Source of the DNA: Bacillus massilinigeriensis | Lineage (GTDB): Bacteria > Bacillota > Bacilli > Bacillales > Cytobacillaceae | Direction: 5' to 3' | DNA: 64,000 nucleotides | Assembly (NCBI RefSeq): GCF_900111815.1 | Contig: NZ_LT630004.1 | Span: 781,671-845,670, forward strand | Shown here: positions 8,361-16,988 of the stretch, in pieces | How the letters are laid out: every line of letters starts with the position of its first letter | Position numbering within the stretch: position 1 is the stretch's first letter | Program-made: the position numbers and the translations under genes | The notes under the pieces: model-generated | Database searches by the model: none | What the model saw: only the letters and a program-made list of their open reading frames with translations | What the model was told of the DNA's origin: nothing

Positions 8361-9761
8361 ATGGCAGAAAATGAAAAAAAGCTCGGGTTATTTGCATTGA
8401 TTGCACTTGTAGTGGGATCGATGATTGGTGGGGGAGCTTTTAATATCGCTACAGATATGGCCTCTGGTGCCAGTACAGGCGCAATTATTCTAGGATGGGT
8501 TATAACTGGGATCGGGATGATATGCCTTGGGTTTTGCTTCCAAAACCTTACGAGCAAACGACCGGATCTTGAAGGCGGGGTCTTCAGTTACGCAAAAGCA
8601 GGATTCGGTGATTATTGGGGATTTAATTCTGCATGGGGATACTGGCTGTCTGCCTGGCTCGGCAATGTTGCATATGCAACACTTTTATTCAGTTCCATCG
8701 GTTATTTTTTTCCGATATTCGATGGGCAGAATGTTGCCTCGATTGTTGGCGCTTCCGTCCTCTTATGGGCTGTTGTTTTCCTCATATTAGGCGGAGTTCA
8801 GTCCGCTGCGCTTGTTAATACGGTTGTTACAATCGCCAAGCTAGTACCGATATTCCTATTCATCATTCTAGGAATTTTCGCGTTCAATATTGAACAATTT
8901 AATGTTGATTTCTGGGGTAAAGGAGAATTTAGGCTTTCTGACGTCCTGGGTCAGACAAAGAGTACCATGCTTGTGACGCTATGGGTATTTATTGGTATTG
9001 AAGGAGCAGTAGTCCTTTCGAGCAGGGCAGAGAATAAAAAGGACGTAGGGAAAGCTACTATCATCGGTCTCGTCTCTACTTTGCTGATTTACGTAATGAT
9101 TTCCTTGTTATCAACAGGGATTATGTCAAAAGAAGAACTGGCTGATCTAAAGAGCCCATCGATGGCATACGTGCTTGAAAGCGTTGTGGGGCCTTGGGGA
9201 GCGACATTTGTCAATCTTGGACTCATCATTTCTGTTCTTGGAGCATGGCTCGGCTGGACATTGCTTGCGTCAGAACTGCCATATTTAGCTGCGAAGGATG
9301 GCGTTCTCCCTAAGCTGTTTGCCAAAGAGAATAAAAATAAGGCGCCGGTAAATTCTTTGATCATTACAAATGTATTGATCCAGGTTTTCCTCTTGACCTT
9401 CCTGTTTTCCGATAAGCCTTATAACTTTGCTTTTTCACTGGCAAGCTCTGCGATCCTTGTGCCTTATCTGTTTTCCGCACTATATCAAGTCAAATACAGC
9501 ATGCAGGAAAAAGAGACGAAGCAGACTGCTATTGGGATAGTTGCAAGTATTTATGGTGCGTGGCTGCTTTATGCCGCAGGAATCGATTATCTCGTTCTGA
9601 CGGCAGTTTTGTATGCGCTGGGGATATTTGTATATCAATATGCCCAGAAGGAACATGGCAAAAAAGCATTTAAGCCATTTGAATTGGTTTGGGCGGGATT
9701 GTTTGTCGTGTTTGGAATTCTCGCCATCTTCATGCTGACATCAGGAAAGATTAGCATCTAG
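8361..9761 (+). CDS. arcD: Arginine/ornithine antiporter ArcD
   Basis: A 466-residue integral membrane protein of the APC superfamily, basic amino acid/polyamine antiporter group. It has about 12 to 13 hydrophobic segments and the family-typical start LFALIALVVGSMIGGGAFNI. It exchanges external arginine for the ornithine made by ArcB, so arginine fermentation needs no net transport energy. The ribosome binding site (GGAGAG, 14 bases upstream) is weak or distant. Its place in arcABDC supports the arginine/ornithine assignment over lysine or agmatine transport. Confidence 0.9.
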   Translation: MAENEKKLGLFALIALVVGSMIGGGAFNIATDMASGASTGAIILGWVITGIGMICLGFCFQNLTSKRPDLEGGVFSYAKAGFGDYWGFNSAWGYWLSAWLGNVAYATLLFSSIGYFFPIFDGQNVASIVGASVLLWAVVFLILGGVQSAALVNTVVTIAKLVPIFLFIILGIFAFNIEQFNVDFWGKGEFRLSDVLGQTKSTMLVTLWVFIGIEGAVVLSSRAENKKDVGKATIIGLVSTLLIYVMISLLSTGIMSKEELADLKSPSMAYVLESVVGPWGATFVNLGLIISVLGAWLGWTLLASELPYLAAKDGVLPKLFAKENKNKAPVNSLIITNVLIQVFLLTFLFSDKPYNFAFSLASSAILVPYLFSALYQVKYSMQEKETKQTAIGIVASIYGAWLLYAAGIDYLVLTAVLYALGIFVYQYAQKEHGKKAFKPFELVWAGLFVVFGILAIFMLTSGKISI

Positions 9762-9787
9762 GATTTTCACATCAGGAGGAATTCATT

Positions 9788-10738
9788 ATGACAAAAACAA
9801 TCGTTGTTGCCCTTGGCGGAAATGCCATTCAAACGGGAAATGGCGCTACTGCAGAAGATCAGAAAAACGCATGTTACAATACAGCCAAGGAACTGGTGAA
9901 GCTGATTAAAGAAGGGCATAAGCTGATAATTGCGCACGGCAATGGTCCCCAAGTAGGAAACATCGTTCTTCAGCAGCAAATGAACCAGAGTGACAAACTT
10001 CCTGCAATGCCTCTTGATACATGCGGGGCAATGAGCCAGGGAATGATTGGATATTGGCTTCAAAATGCTCTTTATGAGGTTTTCCACGATGAAGGGATTG
10101 ATTATAACGCTGTTACTCTTGTCACGCAGGTTCTCGTAGACGAGAATGATCCAGCTTTTGATAACCCTACAAAACCGATAGGCTCTTTTTATAGCCAGGA
10201 AGAAGCAGATGAGCTTCAAAAAACAAAAGGTTACCGAATGAAAGAAGATGCTGGCCGAGGTTACCGGAGAGTCGTCCCATCCCCGAGGCCAATCGATATC
10301 ATCGAAAAGAAAGCAATAATGGATCTCATTGCTGCCGGCAATATTGTAATTGCTGCCGGTGGGGGAGGAATCCCTGTATCTAAGGACAATTCAAAGCTGA
10401 TCGGCATTGAAGCAGTTATTGATAAAGATTTTGCTTCAGAAAAGCTCGCAGAGCTTGTGGAAGCGGATGCATTCCTCGTCTTAACAGCAGTGGAAAATGT
10501 AGCGATTAACTTTGGAAAACCTGAGCAGCAAAACCTTCGTAACCTTTCCGTAGAAGATGCGAAAAAATACATTGAGGAAGGTCATTTTGCACCTGGAAGC
10601 ATGCTGCCAAAAGTTCAGGCAGCTATTCAATTTGCGGAATCGGCAAACGGAAGAAAAGCATATATTACTTCACTTGAATATGCTTATGATGCGATCAGTG
10701 GAAAGACGGGAACTGTTATAGGAAAAATGCTGCAGTAG
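9788..10738 (+). CDS. arcC: Carbamate kinase ArcC
   Basis: A 316-residue enzyme that transfers phosphate from carbamoyl phosphate to ADP, giving ATP, CO2 and ammonia: the energy-yielding last step of the pathway. The amino acid kinase fold is clear from VVALGGNAI, IAHGNGPQVG, and the IAAGGGGIPV motif near residue 195. An AGGAGGAAT site precedes the ATG by a good spacing. It is the last gene of the operon; no arcR-type Crp/Fnr regulator follows, unlike in B. cereus or B. licheniformis. Confidence 0.94.
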   Translation: MTKTIVVALGGNAIQTGNGATAEDQKNACYNTAKELVKLIKEGHKLIIAHGNGPQVGNIVLQQQMNQSDKLPAMPLDTCGAMSQGMIGYWLQNALYEVFHDEGIDYNAVTLVTQVLVDENDPAFDNPTKPIGSFYSQEEADELQKTKGYRMKEDAGRGYRRVVPSPRPIDIIEKKAIMDLIAAGNIVIAAGGGGIPVSKDNSKLIGIEAVIDKDFASEKLAELVEADAFLVLTAVENVAINFGKPEQQNLRNLSVEDAKKYIEEGHFAPGSMLPKVQAAIQFAESANGRKAYITSLEYAYDAISGKTGTVIGKMLQ

Positions 10739-10787
10739 CGCTCGCTCAAATGAATAGGGGAAGCGAACATAATATAAGCTGTGGTGA

Positions 10788-10834
10788 AGTCATTCTTCCA
10801 TCCAAAAAACTGGAATAAAGAATGGCTTTTTTTT
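10788..10834 (+). terminator. Intrinsic terminator of the arc operon
   Basis: AGTCATTCTT / AAGAATGGCT stem followed by TTTTTTTT, 50 bases after the arcC stop. Confidence 0.75.
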
Positions 10835-10935
10835 GTTCGGAAAAATATCAAGTCTAAAAAGTCTATTGCCTTTAATGAAAAAGGAATTTGTCCTTTTTTG
10901 GAGAAAGAATCTAGTAAGAATACGGGGAGGAATGC

Positions 10936-11715
10936 ATGTTGAACAATATTTCTTTGCAAGAACTGGGGCATATCGCAATAGTCACGCTTAAAAGGCCTGA
11001 AAGTATGAATGCTTTTAATTATGATACGCTGCTAGAACTACAGGAAGCGGTTGAAAAAATCCGGACGGAGAAGAATATACGGGTGGTCATTTTCACTGGT
11101 TCTGGTGATAAAGCATTCAGCGTTGGAGCAGATTTAAAAGAGCGCAGGACGCTTTCTGATGAAAAGGTAAAGCGAAACATCTATAAAATAGGCGAAGTTT
11201 TCACTAGTATTGACCAGCTTCCACAGCCAACGATTGCAGCAATCAATGGATTTGCGTTCGGAGGAGGAATGGAGCTAGCTCTCTCATGTGATTTCAGGAT
11301 TGCTTCAGAGGAAGCAGTAATGGGTCTGACCGAGACTTCGCTTGCTATTATCCCTGGTGCAGGAGGAACACAGCGGCTGCCAAGGATTGTTGGTCAAGCT
11401 AAGGCGCTTGACTTAATCCTGACAGCTAAAAAGCTAGACGCTAATGAAGCTTTCCAATATGGGCTGCTTCATAGAGTGGTGCCCAAACAAGCCCTTATGG
11501 CCGCATGTGAAGAATATGCCGGACGAATGCTGGCAAATGGCCCTGTAGCCCTCATCCAGGCAAAATATGCGATCAAACAAGGTATGAACGTCGACCTTCA
11601 AACAGGATTGCAGCTTGAAAGAAAAGCATACGAAATCACGATTCCCACGGAAGATAGGCTAGAAGCTTTGAATGCGTTCAGTGAAAAGAGGAAGCCTGTC
11701 TATAAAGGGAGATAA
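10936..11715 (+). CDS. Enoyl-CoA hydratase/isomerase family protein
   Basis: A 259-residue crotonase-fold protein. The oxyanion-hole segments are FSVGADLKE (about 61-69) and GFAFGGGMELALSCD (105-119). Both catalytic glutamates of enoyl-CoA hydratases are present at about E113 and E133 (LTETSLAIIPGAGGTQRLPR). It should therefore hydrate an enoyl-CoA, perhaps a short-chain or methylglutaconyl-type substrate as in YngF; the exact substrate cannot be read. GGGGAGG lies 6 bases before the ATG. It ends 31 bases before azlC and may share its transcript. Confidence 0.85.
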   Translation: MLNNISLQELGHIAIVTLKRPESMNAFNYDTLLELQEAVEKIRTEKNIRVVIFTGSGDKAFSVGADLKERRTLSDEKVKRNIYKIGEVFTSIDQLPQPTIAAINGFAFGGGMELALSCDFRIASEEAVMGLTETSLAIIPGAGGTQRLPRIVGQAKALDLILTAKKLDANEAFQYGLLHRVVPKQALMAACEEYAGRMLANGPVALIQAKYAIKQGMNVDLQTGLQLERKAYEITIPTEDRLEALNAFSEKRKPVYKGR

Positions 11716-11746
11716 GGAGCTTTATTCTAAAAATAGGGGGAAGATT

Positions 11747-12478
11747 GTGGAGAAAAATCGCACTGTAGATGATAACGATGGGGAATTCAGAGAGGGGCTT
11801 CATTCCGGGGTAAGTATCTTTATCGGATACTTGCCTGTTGCAATGACGTTCGGTTTGATTGCCAAAGCAACAGGACTGACCCTTATAGAGACAGTCATGA
11901 TGAGCCTCCTTGTCTTTGCGGGGGCAGCCCAGTACATAGCTTTAAGCCTGCTAGCGGCCGGCACAGGGATGCTTGAAATTGTCCTCACTACTTTTATTGT
12001 AAATATACGACACTTTTTGATGGCGGCATCTCTCAATGAGAAGGCGGAAAGGGGCAGCGTATTTGGAAAAGTGATATATGCTTTTGGAATTACCGATGAA
12101 ACCTTTACGGTGGCATCGATGCGGCAGAAGGTCATTACCACCTCCTATATGCTGGGACTGGTATCTATTTCCTACTTCAGTTGGGTAATCAACTCTGGAC
12201 TGGGTTACCTACTGGGTTCTGGTCTTCCAAAGATTCTGCAGGATAGCATGTCAATTGCGCTCTATGCTATGTTCATTGGTCTTCTCGTACCTTCCATGAA
12301 AAAAGGAGTGAAAGTGGTCTTTCTTGCCGCCCTTGCCGCATGTTTGAATAGCATCTTCACTATTGGTAAGCTCCTTCCATCAGGGTGGGCGATTGTTGCG
12401 GCAACAATTATTTCTGCTGTACTGACAGAAGCTGTCTTGTACATGAAGAAAGGAGCGGATAAGCATGTTGAGGGCTGA
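11747..12478 (+). CDS. azlC: AzlC family branched-chain amino acid exporter subunit
   Basis: A 243-residue membrane protein of the AzlC family, with FIGYLPVAMTFGLIAKATGL and LLVFAGAAQYIALSLL near the start and a NIRHFLMAASL segment. With AzlD it forms a two-part exporter of branched-chain amino acids or their analogues. GTG 11747 is chosen because GGGGGAAGA lies just upstream; the frame stays open back into the preceding gene, but no good start lies there. The last 14 bases overlap azlD, so the pair is translationally coupled. Confidence 0.88.
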   Translation: MEKNRTVDDNDGEFREGLHSGVSIFIGYLPVAMTFGLIAKATGLTLIETVMMSLLVFAGAAQYIALSLLAAGTGMLEIVLTTFIVNIRHFLMAASLNEKAERGSVFGKVIYAFGITDETFTVASMRQKVITTSYMLGLVSISYFSWVINSGLGYLLGSGLPKILQDSMSIALYAMFIGLLVPSMKKGVKVVFLAALAACLNSIFTIGKLLPSGWAIVAATIISAVLTEAVLYMKKGADKHVEG

Positions 12479-12773
12479 AATTATCGTGCTGATTGCCATG
12501 ATGGCAATGGTGACTTATATCCCTAGAATGCTGCCTTTTGCATTGTGGAGCAGTAAGCAGCTTCCGCGTTTTATCCAGGGAGTTCTTGGAAACGTCCCTT
12601 ATGCAGCTCTGGGAGCGCTTATTTTTCCTGCGGTATTTTTAATGAAGGAAGATATTTTTTATGGGCTTGTTGGAGCGATTGCTGCATTTATTGTTGCCTT
12701 CACTGGGGCAAATGTTGTTTTGGTCGTGATTGCTTCCATTGCTGCCTTAAGTGCCTACTCGTATATACTCTAG
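12465..12773 (+). CDS. azlD: AzlD family branched-chain amino acid exporter small subunit
   Basis: A 102-residue protein with four hydrophobic segments and the family motif TYIPRMLPFALW near the N-terminus, followed by LGNVPYAALGALIFPA. It overlaps azlC by 14 bases and has AAAGGAGCGG inside azlC as its ribosome binding site. Partner of AzlC in amino acid export. Confidence 0.88.
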   Translation: MLRAEIIVLIAMMAMVTYIPRMLPFALWSSKQLPRFIQGVLGNVPYAALGALIFPAVFLMKEDIFYGLVGAIAAFIVAFTGANVVLVVIASIAALSAYSYIL

Positions 12774-12868
12774 ATTCTTAGCTCATACATAGCGTGCCAG
12801 TAATGGTTCTATTTTGCTTGAAGCACGACTAAACTGTTGATAGAGGTTGTACGAAAGGATGATTGCAA

Positions 12869-14149
12869 TTGGTGCGGAAAATGGGCTTTTACAGTATTTC
12901 GGCCTATGTTATTTTCGGCTTTTTGGCCTATTGGTACCTGTTCTATTTGGCTGATACTAGCCTGCCGTTCGAACATGGAGGTTCGAGAGCAGATCCTGCG
13001 ACATTCATGAATCCAAGAGAATACATGTTGAGTGAAGAATATTCAAAGCTAAGGAATCTCCTGTTTTTTCTTTCCACCCCATACGAATGGCTCCTTTATT
13101 TCCTCATCTTAATTACAGGATTATCGGGTGCTTTTAAAAAGTGGGGAGAGGAGGCAGCAAAGCCCGCATTTCTTCAAAAGGCTGTCTATGTATTTTGGTT
13201 TTCTCTATTCTCCTATGTTGCAGCTTTTCCGTTCAGTTACATTAGCTACCGCTTTTCGAAAACGTATAATATCTCTACCCAACCATTTCCATCGTGGATG
13301 AAGGATGAAATGATCGATTATTGGATCAATTTTATGACAATGCTTATTACTGTTTTGGTCCTTTACTGGCTTATTGGAAAAAGCAAACGATTCTGGTGGC
13401 TTTTTGCTTGGCTTTTATCCATACCGTTTACCTTGTTTGTGATGTTTATTCAACCAGTGATAATCGACCCGCTCTATAATGACTTTTCTCCGTTGAAAGA
13501 CAAGGAGCTTGAGGCGAAGATCCTTCAGTTGGCAAGCGAAGCCAATATTCCGGCCGACCATGTCTTTGAGGTAGAGATGGCGGAAAAAACGAATGCGCTG
13601 AACGCTTATGTTACCGGAATTGGCGGGAATTCTCGCATTGTTCTTTGGGATACTACGCTGGAAAGGCTGAATGATGATCAAGTTTTGTTCATCATGGCAC
13701 ACGAGATGGCGCATTATGTGGAAAAGCACATATATTTTGGTATTGCAGGTTATTTGCTACTTTCCCTTGTAGGATTATGGATTGCTTCAAAATTGATGTC
13801 ATGGTCGATTGGTCGATGGGGTGGATATTGGAAGATAAAAGATACTGGGGATATCCGGGCGTTGCCGCTATTTTTGATGATCCTTTCTATGTTGCTGTTC
13901 TTATCCTCTCCGGTCAGTAATTTTGTATCCCGTTACCAGGAAAGTCGTGCTGATCGCTACGCCATCGAGATGACAGGAAATACAGAAGCAGCCATCACTT
14001 CGTTTCAGACGTTGACAAAGGCAGGGCTTAGCCAAGTAAATCCGCCAATTCTAGTCAAGATTTTCCGCTATGGCCATCCCACCATGCTTGAACGGATATC
14101 GCGGCTTGAAGAGTACGAAGTCGAACAAAGGAATAAAGGGGAAGAATGA
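12869..14149 (+). CDS. yhfN: YhfN, M48 family membrane metalloprotease
   Basis: A 426-residue membrane protease of the Ste24/HtpX (M48) group. The zinc motif HEMAH starts at residue 278, and the third ligand glutamate lies in the YQESRADRYAIE segment. Six or more hydrophobic segments surround the active site. The preceding LNAYVTGIGGNSRIVLW strand is typical of the family. TTG 12869 is chosen because AAAGGAT lies 8 bases upstream, and the length then equals that expected for YhfN. It probably degrades or processes membrane proteins; the substrate is unknown. Confidence 0.87.
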   Translation: MVRKMGFYSISAYVIFGFLAYWYLFYLADTSLPFEHGGSRADPATFMNPREYMLSEEYSKLRNLLFFLSTPYEWLLYFLILITGLSGAFKKWGEEAAKPAFLQKAVYVFWFSLFSYVAAFPFSYISYRFSKTYNISTQPFPSWMKDEMIDYWINFMTMLITVLVLYWLIGKSKRFWWLFAWLLSIPFTLFVMFIQPVIIDPLYNDFSPLKDKELEAKILQLASEANIPADHVFEVEMAEKTNALNAYVTGIGGNSRIVLWDTTLERLNDDQVLFIMAHEMAHYVEKHIYFGIAGYLLLSLVGLWIASKLMSWSIGRWGGYWKIKDTGDIRALPLFLMILSMLLFLSSPVSNFVSRYQESRADRYAIEMTGNTEAAITSFQTLTKAGLSQVNPPILVKIFRYGHPTMLERISRLEEYEVEQRNKGEE

Positions 14150-14152
14150 AGG

Positions 14153-14191
14153 AATCCCCCGCAAACGAATCTTGCGGGGGATTTTGTTTTT
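14153..14191 (+). terminator. Intrinsic terminator after yhfN
   Basis: A perfect 12-base-pair stem, AATCCCCCGCAA / TTGCGGGGGATT, followed by TTGTTTTT. Confidence 0.92.
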
Positions 14192-14244
14192 GAGTCATAT
14201 TTTCGCAGAATAGAATTTGCCTTAATGGAACTTTCAACTGTTCA

Positions 14245-14481
14245 TCATGTCCCGAAACGCTTGTCAAGATCCTTCAGTTCTTCTGTGAGGGTAAGGAAGA
14301 GCGTTTGGTCGCGGCGATCGATGGCTTCATCGATTTTGAAAAGCAGTTTTTCCTTTTTCGTTTTGAGCTGGATTTCGGAAATCAGCATGTCGACATATAG
14401 GTCCAGGACAAAGGTTTTTTTTGCTTTAATGCGGTTCATCACACTAGCCTTCATATTTTCAGAATAGGATTTATCTTTCAT
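14245..14481 (-). CDS. yhzC: IDEAL domain protein YhzC
   Basis: A 78-residue protein divergent from comK. The C-terminal half contains the IDEAL motif region (KIDEAIDRRDQTLF) followed by LTEELKDL; the N-terminal half is charged and helical. ATG 14481 is chosen because AGAGGTG lies just upstream; a GTG nine bases earlier overlaps that site. In B. subtilis yhzC is also the neighbour of comK. The promoter at 14509-14537 fits. IDEAL proteins are thought to mediate protein contacts; no enzyme function is seen. Confidence 0.85.
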   Translation of the reverse strand: MKDKSYSENMKASVMNRIKAKKTFVLDLYVDMLISEIQLKTKKEKLLFKIDEAIDRRDQTLFLTLTEELKDLDKRFGT

Positions 14482-14508
14482 TGACCTCACCTCTTCGACC
14501 TTTTTTAT

Positions 14509-14537
14509 ATTATATGGACTTTGAAAAGGATAATCAA
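14509..14537 (-). promoter_or_regulatory. Sigma-A-like promoter for yhzC
   Basis: On the minus strand TTGATT (14537-14532), a 17-base spacer and TATAAT (14514-14509) lie 28 bases upstream of the yhzC start. Confidence 0.65.
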
Positions 14538-14672
14538 CAAAATTATTTTAATTTTGGGAAAGTTTTTATATCTAACTTTTGTGAAGACTTTCTGAACGTT
14601 GTTAATTTTTTACTAAAAAAAGAACCATACATGTTATTATGAAAGAAAAATCCTTTGCAGGGAGATGGTGGA
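14538..14672 (+). promoter_or_regulatory. comK upstream control region
   Basis: This AT-rich stretch holds AAAATTATTTTAA (14539-14551), an imperfect AAAA-N5-TTTT ComK half box, and several A- and T-runs. A TATTAT (14635-14640) could be the -10 of comK without a recognisable -35, as expected of an activator-dependent promoter. Autoactivation by ComK is known in B. subtilis; here it is only suggested. Confidence 0.35.
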
Positions 14673-15242
14673 ATGGAAACAGGGCATAAAAGTATCATAG
14701 AAGAATACGAAATAAACCCATTAACGATGATCCTACTTCCATATCAGTATGGCAGCAAAACCTTTTCGCGGGTATACGAATATGAGGACGATTATATTGT
14801 CCCATCGAAGCCGCTTGACATTATTAAAAGAAGCTGCCAATATTTCGGCTCGAGTTATGAAGGAAGAAAAGAAGGAGCCAGAAACATGGCTGGAATAACC
14901 CACAAGATCCCTATCATCATTGATCCTCTTAATTCGATTTACTTCCTGCCGACTATTTCGCCATCTAAGCCTGCGTGCATTTGGATTTCTCATGAGCATA
15001 TACTTAGCCATAAAAAAGTAGACTCTCAGCAGACATCTGTCACTTTTCGAAACAAGCGATCTATTACTCTTCCAGTATCCTTTAGCTCGTTTGAGAACCA
15101 GCTGCTGAGAACAGCGCACCTTAGGACAAGGATGATTCAGAGGATGAAGGAATCGGAGCGGCGGGCAGGATATTTATTCGAAGGCCCGAAGTATTTAAGT
15201 CGGGAAAAAGCTGATCTTGTCAGTGAACTTCCGTATGAATAA
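14673..15242 (+). CDS. comK: Competence transcription factor ComK
   Basis: A 189-residue protein matching the master regulator of genetic competence, which activates comG, comE, comF, comK itself and recA. The ComK core is seen in INPLTMILLPYQYGSK, SCQYFGSSYEGRKEG, and KIPIIIDPLNSIYFLPT, with ISHEHI following. ATG 14673 follows GGAGATGGTGG; TTG 14655 has no site. Its neighbours yhzC and yhjD are conserved. The window also holds med and comZ, two other competence regulators. The C-terminal end looks complete, so ComK is likely functional. Confidence 0.94.
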   Translation: METGHKSIIEEYEINPLTMILLPYQYGSKTFSRVYEYEDDYIVPSKPLDIIKRSCQYFGSSYEGRKEGARNMAGITHKIPIIIDPLNSIYFLPTISPSKPACIWISHEHILSHKKVDSQQTSVTFRNKRSITLPVSFSSFENQLLRTAHLRTRMIQRMKESERRAGYLFEGPKYLSREKADLVSELPYE

Positions 15243-15262
15243 GTGCTATTGGGAATAAAGCG

Positions 15263-15664
15263 TTAACCTTTCGCATGATATTCAGGGCCTTCATTTCGGG
15301 AAAACAGATGGGCTTTCTTACGAAGATAGAGCTCAAGCAACTCTTCTGTTCTGTTGCGAAGACGGGGATTGAAATAATTGTGCCGCTCCTCATATCCTCG
15401 ATAGAGGAATAAATACATAGTAAAAGCTTCATCTCGCTTCAGCCTCTCAACACGGAGGCTGTTTTGTTTTAAATAGCGCTTTACCGCCGCTAGGTCTTTT
15501 TGGATTGTCAGCATTGTTTCATCAATTAGGTTAATATACGGTTTTTTCAATTTAAAGGGACCTGACTCAATTATCGCCCTATCCTTCAATAGTACAGTTA
15601 ATACCATTGGAAGATAGATGGCCAAATCCAGCATGTCACGGTCCTTCTCAGGAATTCGCGTCAT
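15263..15664 (-). CDS. yhjD: Conserved protein YhjD, probably LexA-controlled
   Basis: A 133-residue soluble protein starting MTRIPEKDRDMLDLAIYLPM, rich in charged residues and predicted helical, with no known enzyme motif. AAAGGAGTAGG precedes the ATG at 15664. It sits between comK and yhjE as B. subtilis yhjD does. A promoter (TTGATA-18-TAAAAT) with a LexA-like box over the transcription start lies directly upstream, so DNA-damage control is likely. Function is unknown. It converges with comK, leaving only 20 bases between the stops. Confidence 0.75.
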   Translation of the reverse strand: MTRIPEKDRDMLDLAIYLPMVLTVLLKDRAIIESGPFKLKKPYINLIDETMLTIQKDLAAVKRYLKQNSLRVERLKRDEAFTMYLFLYRGYEERHNYFNPRLRNRTEELLELYLRKKAHLFSRNEGPEYHAKG

Positions 15665-15688
15665 TCGTGCCTACTCCTTTTACAAAAA

Positions 15689-15738
15689 CGAACATTTGTT
15701 CTTGTTTTATTTTACTCCAAATGACCATTGTTTATCAA
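15689..15738 (-). promoter_or_regulatory. yhjD promoter with LexA (SOS) box
   Basis: On the minus strand TTGATA (15738-15733), an 18-base spacer and TAAAAT (15714-15709) form a promoter. CGAACATTTGTTCT (plus-strand 15689-15702) matches the Bacillus LexA/DinR consensus CGAAC-N4-GTTCG at all but the last base, and it overlaps the expected start of transcription, 25 bases before the yhjD start codon. Binding there would block initiation. Confidence 0.72.
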
Positions 15739-15937
15739 GCTAATTTTTATCTTTTCCCCCAGCTTCTAAAAAATGTGCTCATTTCCTTTTCTCACAAAAG
15801 ATTTCTAAAAAATTTTTGAAATAAAAGTTTAAGTATAGGATATAAGAAGGAAAATATAACGAGTCTAGCGAAAAGCATTTATTCTAAAAAAGTTTTAAAA
15901 TGAAAAGGTAATAAACGAAAAGGTGGAAAGCTCTTTG

Positions 15938-16879
15938 ATGATGAATGGCAGACGTGTAATCAAGAGAAGAAGAAGGAGAATACGCTGGGGTCGTGTATTC
16001 CTTCTCTTGCTGGCGGTTGTTGCTAGCGTTTCAGGCTATAACTTTTACTCTCAGTATCAGTCAGGCCTGCAACAGTCACAGAAAAGCAGCAGAGCGAAGC
16101 AGGAAGTATATGAGTTTAAAGGAAAGCAGGACGAAAACGGATCAACAAACATCCTAATCCTTGGAAGTGACGCCACAGGCAAGGACAAGCCGAGGGCAGA
16201 TACTATCATGATTGGAAGTTACAATAAAGAAAAGGGAACATATAAGCTCGTTTCTGTAATGAGGGACTGTTATGTTGACATCCCGGGTCATGGGAAAAAT
16301 AAGATTAATGCAGCATTTGCCTTTGGAGGGCCGGAATTGCTAAGGAAAACAATAAAGTCGAATTTCGGAATAGACTTGCAATATTATGCAGTAGTGGATT
16401 TTGAAGGCTTTGTCCGCCTAATTGACGAGGCATTTCCAAATGGAGTAAAAGTCGATGTCGAAAAAAGAATGGAAGAGAACATTGGAGTAACGATTGAACC
16501 AGGAGAACAGCGATTGGATGGAGAGCACCTTCTCGGATATGTCCGATTCCGACAGGATGCAGTCGGAGACTTTGGAAGGGTAGAGAGACAGCAAAAAGCA
16601 ATCAAAGATGTTGCAGATCAATTGGTAAGTGTGAGTACCTTTAGGAAGCTCCCTAAACTGTTGGGAGTGGTTATGCCTTTCGTTACCACGAACATGGATA
16701 CAGGGGATGTGCTATTCATTGCAAAGGGCTTTATTACCACAGAAAACAGAAATATCGAAACGTTACGCCTTCCGGTGGATGGCACTTTTGAAAACAAGCG
16801 GGTAGAAGAGGCAGGTTTAATTTTAGAAGTCGATGAGACTGCTAATGAAAAGGAATTGAAGCAGTTCCTGTCGAACTAA
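15938..16879 (+). CDS. LytR-CpsA-Psr (LCP) family wall polymer transferase
   Basis: A 313-residue protein with a basic N-terminus (KRRRRRIRWGR), one membrane anchor at about residues 20-40 and an extracellular LCP domain (about 70-230). Motifs of the family are ILILGSDAT, PRADTIMIGSYN, SVMRDCYVDIPGHGKNKINAAFAFGG, and YVRFRQDAVGDFGRVERQQ with conserved arginines that bind the polyprenyl pyrophosphate. LCP enzymes attach teichoic acids or other polymers to peptidoglycan. ATG 15938 or TTG 15935 follows AAAAGGTGG. Which of TagT, TagU or TagV it matches cannot be said. Confidence 0.87.
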   Translation: MMNGRRVIKRRRRRIRWGRVFLLLLAVVASVSGYNFYSQYQSGLQQSQKSSRAKQEVYEFKGKQDENGSTNILILGSDATGKDKPRADTIMIGSYNKEKGTYKLVSVMRDCYVDIPGHGKNKINAAFAFGGPELLRKTIKSNFGIDLQYYAVVDFEGFVRLIDEAFPNGVKVDVEKRMEENIGVTIEPGEQRLDGEHLLGYVRFRQDAVGDFGRVERQQKAIKDVADQLVSVSTFRKLPKLLGVVMPFVTTNMDTGDVLFIAKGFITTENRNIETLRLPVDGTFENKRVEEAGLILEVDETANEKELKQFLSN

Positions 16880-16988
16880 CTAGTAAAAATGAATACTAAA
16901 CTTTCCATTTATTTTCTTGCAGGTGTACAATATTAGCAAAAAGATTTTCTATGCGAAGAAGCCTGCAACATGGAAAAAGGAGTTTGGA

